A DNA stretch of 37,500 nucleotides from Antedon mediterranea (Eukaryota > Echinodermata > Crinoidea > Comatulida > Antedonidae), in assembly GCF_964355755.1 (NCBI RefSeq), contig NC_092675.1, positions 27,632,412-27,669,911 of the forward strand, given 5' to 3'. The notes under the pieces were generated by a model. That model searched no databases. It was not told the origin of the DNA and saw nothing but the letters and a program-made list of their open reading frames with translations. Shown here piece by piece: positions 32,382 through 37,500 of the stretch (position 1 is the first letter of the stretch; each line of letters begins with the position of its first letter). The position numbers and the translations under genes are program-made.

Positions 32382-32428
32382 GATCGTACCAGGGAAGAGT
32401 TAAATTATTAACTCTTCCCTGATCGTAC
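32382..32428. repeat. 32-bp perfect palindrome flanked by short direct repeats
   Basis: CAGGGAAGAGTTAA (32390-32403), loop ATTA, then TTAACTCTTCCCTG (32408-32421) form a 14-bp perfect stem. GATCGTAC occurs immediately to the left (32382-32389) and again at 32421-32428, sharing the last G. Confidence 0.85.
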
Positions 32429-33839
32429 AAACACCGATTTTCAAATAGAGGCCAGAATTCGCAAAAAAACAAATTATTACCACGTCATCGCGTTTCTTTA
32501 CATTATTTTTTTCTTATATCAATAATCATCTCGTATATGTGGTGACGAGATTTGTCTGTACACACGACGCATTTTGTCCCAATTCATACGTAGTTGACCC
32601 TTCTTTATTTCACTATATCGGGACAGTGGGAATTAGGCCTATCGATATTTTTCTATAGGATTTTTTTCTATAGGCCTAGGCTAATTACGTAAAATCACGA
32701 GCGCATGTCATATAGACGCATGAATTAAACTACGGCGGTACGCGTTATCAACTACACTTAATATAATACGTTGAACACAATATTGCAGTATCTTTGAAAT
32801 ATCATGCCGCCATTTTAATATCGATATAATAATCAAGGACCTGATGGTCTGTACGGTTAATCTATTCGGCTCCTATAGAGTTCGTGCTCTGACAGAGATT
32901 TCAATAACACGTGACCAGACTCATCAGTTAAACACGTCGTTCTTGATTCACTGCTGGTTTTTTAATTCTCAAAAACATAATTATGCGCTGTAGCGTTCGT
33001 AAAGAAATGTTAATTCCGACGTTTGATTGTTGGTACGTGTGCCACTATGTGTTTCCGCTGGCTCTAAGCAAGCTCACGTTTCGTATTTGTAACCCATATT
33101 GCATGGACATAATGCGCTTAACTTTTAGTATGCAATTTTCTCAGTTGCTTTAAGTCGTGAATATCATTTTGCGTCAAGCTAAGGGGTTAGTATTCGACAT
33201 TCAGACTACATTTGCGTGTTAAAGAACGTGTCTTAAATTTAAATAAGCTCAGGATTCCTTTTGATATCAAAATACGACGTAAACATAAGAAAAGCAGACC
33301 TATTAGTATTATTTATTAATGTGTTGGAACCCTATTATTCTAAAGTTTCGTGCGTGCACGAGTGGAGGGCGTTGTACGGGCCACATGATGGTTGATATTT
33401 GATAAACAATGGTCGTATCATGACCTTGTGTAAACGGCGGATAGATATAAATAGTGAGTCCATTATAACACTCAGTTGCCCGATTGAAATAGACAACTTC
33501 CTATATGACCTAAACATGACCCCTGCTTTTGTGTAACGTCCGCGTACAGTCTGTACTTTGTTATGCTAACTACCTTGTTTAGTATAGTATTACCAAGTGA
33601 TGGAAATAAAGAATATTTTTTATAAAAATATAAGCTTGATTTACTGTATAGGTCTTTGGGTATACCTCAACATCCAATCAGTAGGCCAACACAACATCCT
33701 TTATTACTAGCACACATACTGTACAGTTACAGGGAACTATTCCTGTCTGTGCGTACAAGTAGAATGCTTTCACACGAGGTGTTATAATAATCGTCATAAC
33801 TTGACGAAAAAAGCATTGTTTTGGGTTGGGAACTTAAAC

Positions 33840-33857
33840 CATGGAGTAAACTCCATG
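33840..33857. repeat. Short hairpin CATGGAGT/ACTCCATG
   Basis: CATGGAGT and ACTCCATG form an 8-bp stem with a 2-base loop. A second copy of the same stem with loop CTTT lies at about 35009-35028. Confidence 0.6.
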
Positions 33858-35008
33858 TTATATACCCTTACGGCAGTGGCATCGTACCATCGTGGTCTTT
33901 CCAAAGCCTCTTTTACACTTACAAACTTTTAAATTTACAAACCGAATAAATAAACCGCGAAAAAGTTCGCGCGATTGTATATTTATTTTATACTAGATTC
34001 GGTTGGCAAAATAAAATTGCCTTGTTTTGTATTGATTCCTGTATTTGTGAAAACTGCAGATAATGTGTTCCATATACAGATTTATGACTATTCAAGAAGA
34101 TATAATCTCACTATTTTCTGCTAATATCCGTTTACCAATAGAATAGGTAGTTACTGTATATTTAGAAAACCTCGTATAAAACGATTGAATTCAGGTCGCT
34201 GTTTGACTCTCAATGGAATCATACCGCCTGTATAAATGCCTGGGGCGTTATTATAAGTGCGGCAACCGATCAGACATGACTGAATGCGTCCAGTACAAAC
34301 GCCACGCATCTAGTTGAATTCCTATAGTGATCATTAGAACACTTTGCTATTCTATATAATGTATTAGATATTGCGTGGTGCTCTGTTCATTAACACCGAA
34401 AACTAGTATCTTTTGATAGTTGTGTCCACAAAAATATATTATTATAAAGTAAACATGATAGTTAATACACGCTAACACAACCTTTATCTTTATTTGAGCC
34501 CATGGCATGACGTACTTTTACTTTGATTCTATCTGCAACAATAGCACAAATACAGTTCAATACTTCAAAACATGATCAAATACTAATAGTATTAGTTTTG
34601 TATTTATTGTATTGATTGTAGTGGTGACAGACCAGTTTTGTTTGAAAGAAATAAATGTTGCAAATTGAATTGATTTCTTCACTTGGTAATATTACTTTAG
34701 GAAAACAAATTAAGTTAGTTTCATTGATGCGATGTAACACCTAATCAACTCAGCTGTTTGGAATGTATACAGCACCCTTGTATAATATTGTGATAATTCA
34801 ATGTTTGTACTATTTAATATTTAAATGTAGGATAGTAATAATATAACAGTATTAGTTATATGCCAAGGTAATTGGGCCTAGGCCTATTTCTGGCTGACAT
34901 TTCTGCAGTATTCTGATTAGTCATCAAAAGTAGAATTAACTTTATATCATCATGCCATGGGTACACCCCTTTTAAACAAAAACCCTGAAGGAAGTTCCTC
35001 GATAAACA

Positions 35009-35028
35009 CATGGAGTCTTTACTCCATG
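35009..35028. repeat. Short hairpin CATGGAGT/ACTCCATG, second copy
   Basis: This has the same stem as at 33840, here with loop CTTT. Confidence 0.55.
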
Positions 35029-35069
35029 ATAAACAACTAATTGTTCTGATGTCTCGTAGCCTACTCTAC

Positions 35070-35165
35070 AACATGCATGCAGTAGGCATAGCCTAGGCCT
35101 AAACGACATACACCATAACATGCATGCAGTAGGCATATAGCCTAGGCCTAAACGACATACACCAT
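35070..35165. repeat. Tandem duplication of a 47-49 bp unit
   Basis: AACATGCATGCAGTAGGCAT, then GCCTAGGCCTAAACGACATA and CACCAT occur twice. The second copy has an extra TA. The unit includes the palindromes ATGCAT and TAGGCCTA. Confidence 0.9.
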
Positions 35166-36948
35166 AACATAAACATAATCATGACATAATAATAGTCACT
35201 TCCAAAATGTCACTGTTTGACTTACTTACTATTTATTGAATTATCTCACAATTCAACGTGTCAGCATCCACAAATTCACGAAGCTTATTTCCGTCCGGAG
35301 TTTCACAACCGGCATAACTTGATAAAATTCAGTTCCTTATTTTCAGTAACGACTAGCCTAGCCCCTAGTCGTCGTTGCCGATGCTGATCGATGTTCCAGA
35401 ATATGCACGTGCTTATATCCAAAAGCAGGCAAACAACTGTACACGATCGTTCAAACAACAGCTAGCCTAGGCTAGTAATCATTGGAAAGTTGATAATGAA
35501 GTATACGTATATTGTCACAAGAATCTGCTGTAGTGTAATTAACAGATTTCACATAAACGATCGGGAAATAGCAACGAAAATCCAGAACAAACACGCGCCT
35601 ATGAAGCTGTACAGCAATGTTTTGAATAGGCGGGTAGGTTAGCCTGGCTGGCTCTGTCTGCACGCTCCACCAACAACGCAACGACGTACACAATCGACCT
35701 TCAACACAGGTCAATCCTGCGTTTGAGGCCAACGAACTGCCGATAAACTCGACAACCTTCTTTTGTCGGCAAATGCGATTGGACAGCCGAATAAAGTGGT
35801 TTCATCACAACTGATTAGGTACTCGTGTGCAATCAGGCGGAACTAAATCCAACATTCCGACTCATTTTGAGTTTCGTACGTTCGCGACGTTACAAGAACG
35901 ATGTGTAACTAGAAACCAGTGCGAGAAAAACAATATTATGAATTTAATACAGTACAGTGATATTTTGCGGTAATGGATTAATCAATTGATAATAAACCCA
36001 CAGCATACAGCGTATCGTCACATTTTATTTTTTATTTCCAGTCACAATTTCATGAAGAACCTTAAGGTCGATTTGCAATAATGCCGAATGAATGCCTTTT
36101 GATACACATGGGAATATTGGTGTAATTGTGTAGGGTTTATACGGAGGTGAAGGAGATGAATAAATTACCTACAATATTAGATATTTTAACCAATTACCAT
36201 TCTCACAAAATAATGACCTTACATAGACATGTGAACGTCTACAAAACGTTTTGAATCTTTTAATAAAACCTCTGTTTGATATTTTGATTAGCCCCACACT
36301 GCCAACAATGTGGATGAAGTTTTATGCAGGCTATATTTTATAGGTGAGTTGAAGAAGATGAATGAATGAACTATCTAATGAATTACGTAATGTTCAGACA
36401 ATGCGACAAATCCAAGGGCAACTACTACTTGGCCGGATCGTTTGTTGCAGTTATTTTCAACAACCTTGGTCCTGACCGATCAATTTTGATTCGCTTGATG
36501 TATCGGATGACCCTTGACATTTTTTCATACTGTACCGTGAGCAATGTAAATTTAGAATTTTGATCTGCAAAAAAAAACTTTAAGTGGAGTTAAGAAGAGT
36601 TTGAGTCGTCATGTGCGAATCGACGACTTGTCGCTAATGAGATCCTTAAAACTGCTTGCAAAAATGTTGACTAAGTCTAATTAACGGCCGTTGTTTACAG
36701 TAGGCCTACCGGTGTGGATACCATTATACAGTACACTAACTTACTACCGGTACTTATCTGGACCTAAATAAGGAAGACTGATTTGTAAAATAAATACAAG
36801 CCTGATGGTTGAAATTGGTAGTATATTGAGAAAACATATCCGACTTAATTCGACCTCAGACCGATATTTTTATTAGTCAGTTTAATAATCCACCTCCTTC
36901 CTTACTTTAGTCTGTTCCATTTTCCTTAAATTCAGGTCACACCTTATG

Positions 36949-37020
36949 TTTGGTTTCCACTAGTAAGCGCCGCAAGAAAAGCGATGGATTATTCGAACTG
37001 TCGCTTGTTATTGGTTTGTA
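36949..37020. mobile_element. Internally deleted palindromic MITE (copy G)
   Basis: TTTGGTTTCCACTAGTAAGC is followed almost at once by AGCGATGGATTATTCGAACT, the loop region of copy C, then TCGCTTGTTATTGG. The middle of the left arm and the right terminus are missing. Confidence 0.55.
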
Positions 37021-37500
37021 TACAATGGACATTTATTCTCGTTTTCTCACCCCTCGTACCTAGTTTGCGACTCTACAATATTAATGGTCATTCATTTTGA
37101 AAATATATGAGATTGAATGAACCAATATATTGTATGAGTTTGTGATCTTAGATTTTTAATCATAATTTTGTATTTTTAATGTATGGTTCTCACATTTTAG
37201 TATTATTTTAGACTGTTTAATTTTAACATTTTTTACTATTTTTAAGAAATTATGTATTATATATATGTATGTTGTACGGTAATGTTTTATGCTTGACCTT
37301 TTGAAAAACAACAATGTCCCCTTTGTGGGACAACTTGATATTGTTATCCAGTGGAAATATGTTTATAAATAAATAAAAAAATCAAAAAATCTTGCACCGT
37401 TGGTTTTTTTATTTTAAACAATACACTTCTTCGTGACGTGAATAACATTAACCGCGGGAAATAACGTCACGTCATCTGGCTCGATAGATTACGACGTATG
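37021..37500. other. Non-coding; possible LINE 3' end
   Basis: GTTATCCAGTGGAAATATG followed by AAATAAATAAAAAAATC (about 37345-37385) looks like a retroposon tail on the plus strand. No coding remnant is recognisable upstream. Confidence 0.3.

Larger units (their letters stand above)
32429..36948. other. Intergenic sequence with small repeats only
   Basis: I found only the two CATGGAGT hairpins, the 47-bp duplication, and an A-rich end (GAAAGAAATAAATG near 34648) that could be an old retroposon tail. The 86-codon minus frame at 35472-35732 begins at TTG and is probably not a gene. Confidence 0.4.

Noticed and set aside
35472-35732. 86-codon minus-strand frame
   Set aside because: It begins at TTG rather than ATG and has no domain or splice evidence.
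1-37500. CRISPR array, bacterial operon or prophage
   Set aside because: Tandem repeats here have no unique spacers, and gene structure is spliced and eukaryotic.

Overview
This is a eukaryotic window, most likely from a marine invertebrate deuterostome and probably an echinoderm. That placement is inference. It rests on the intron-rich, low-density gene layout, on a CXXC zinc finger of the TET type, on the frequent palindrome TAGGCCTA, and on tRNA-derived SINEs with a core seen in marine invertebrates. There are no bacterial operons, origins or CRISPR arrays.

One protein-coding exon is certain. At 18189-19899 on the minus strand a 1.7 kb exon begins with a splice acceptor and an ATG. It encodes 568 residues of a mostly disordered nuclear protein, ends in a complete CXXC finger, and stops at a phase-0 splice donor. 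The best reading is the N-terminal part of a TET methylcytosine dioxygenase. No TET catalytic exon is visible in the 18 kb downstream of it, so that domain lies outside the window, is missed, or is absent.

The left half (1 to about 17.5 kb) is AT-rich and CpG-poor and looks like introns of a long transcription unit. It holds one well-spliced small minus-strand exon (11469-11546, phase 0 on both sides) and several weaker exon candidates. Among these, a chain of three plus-strand exons (8302-8419, 11265-11310, 17306-17355) is compatible in reading phase. Its repeats are a 14-copy 53-bp satellite (4735-5487), an array of about 15 copies of 17-19 bp (16290-16563), an 857-bp hAT-like non-autonomous transposon (1370-2226), TA-flanked MITEs, and a duplicated promoter-like module (about 7.1-7.45 and 7.9-8.2 kb).

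The right half (20-37.5 kb) is CpG-richer and has no convincing gene. It is a repeat landscape: at least five copies of a palindromic MITE, with one more at 15.4 kb, a minus-strand SINE (25004-25320), a truncated 5S rRNA-derived sequence (26631-26719), an array of about 85-bp units (28441-29512) split by a second SINE (28967-29282), and a 32-bp palindrome between short direct repeats (32390-32421).

I found no clearly new biological system. The strongest leads are the repeated SGxL-type motif in the CXXC protein, the CpG switch near the CXXC gene, and the candidate exons around it.
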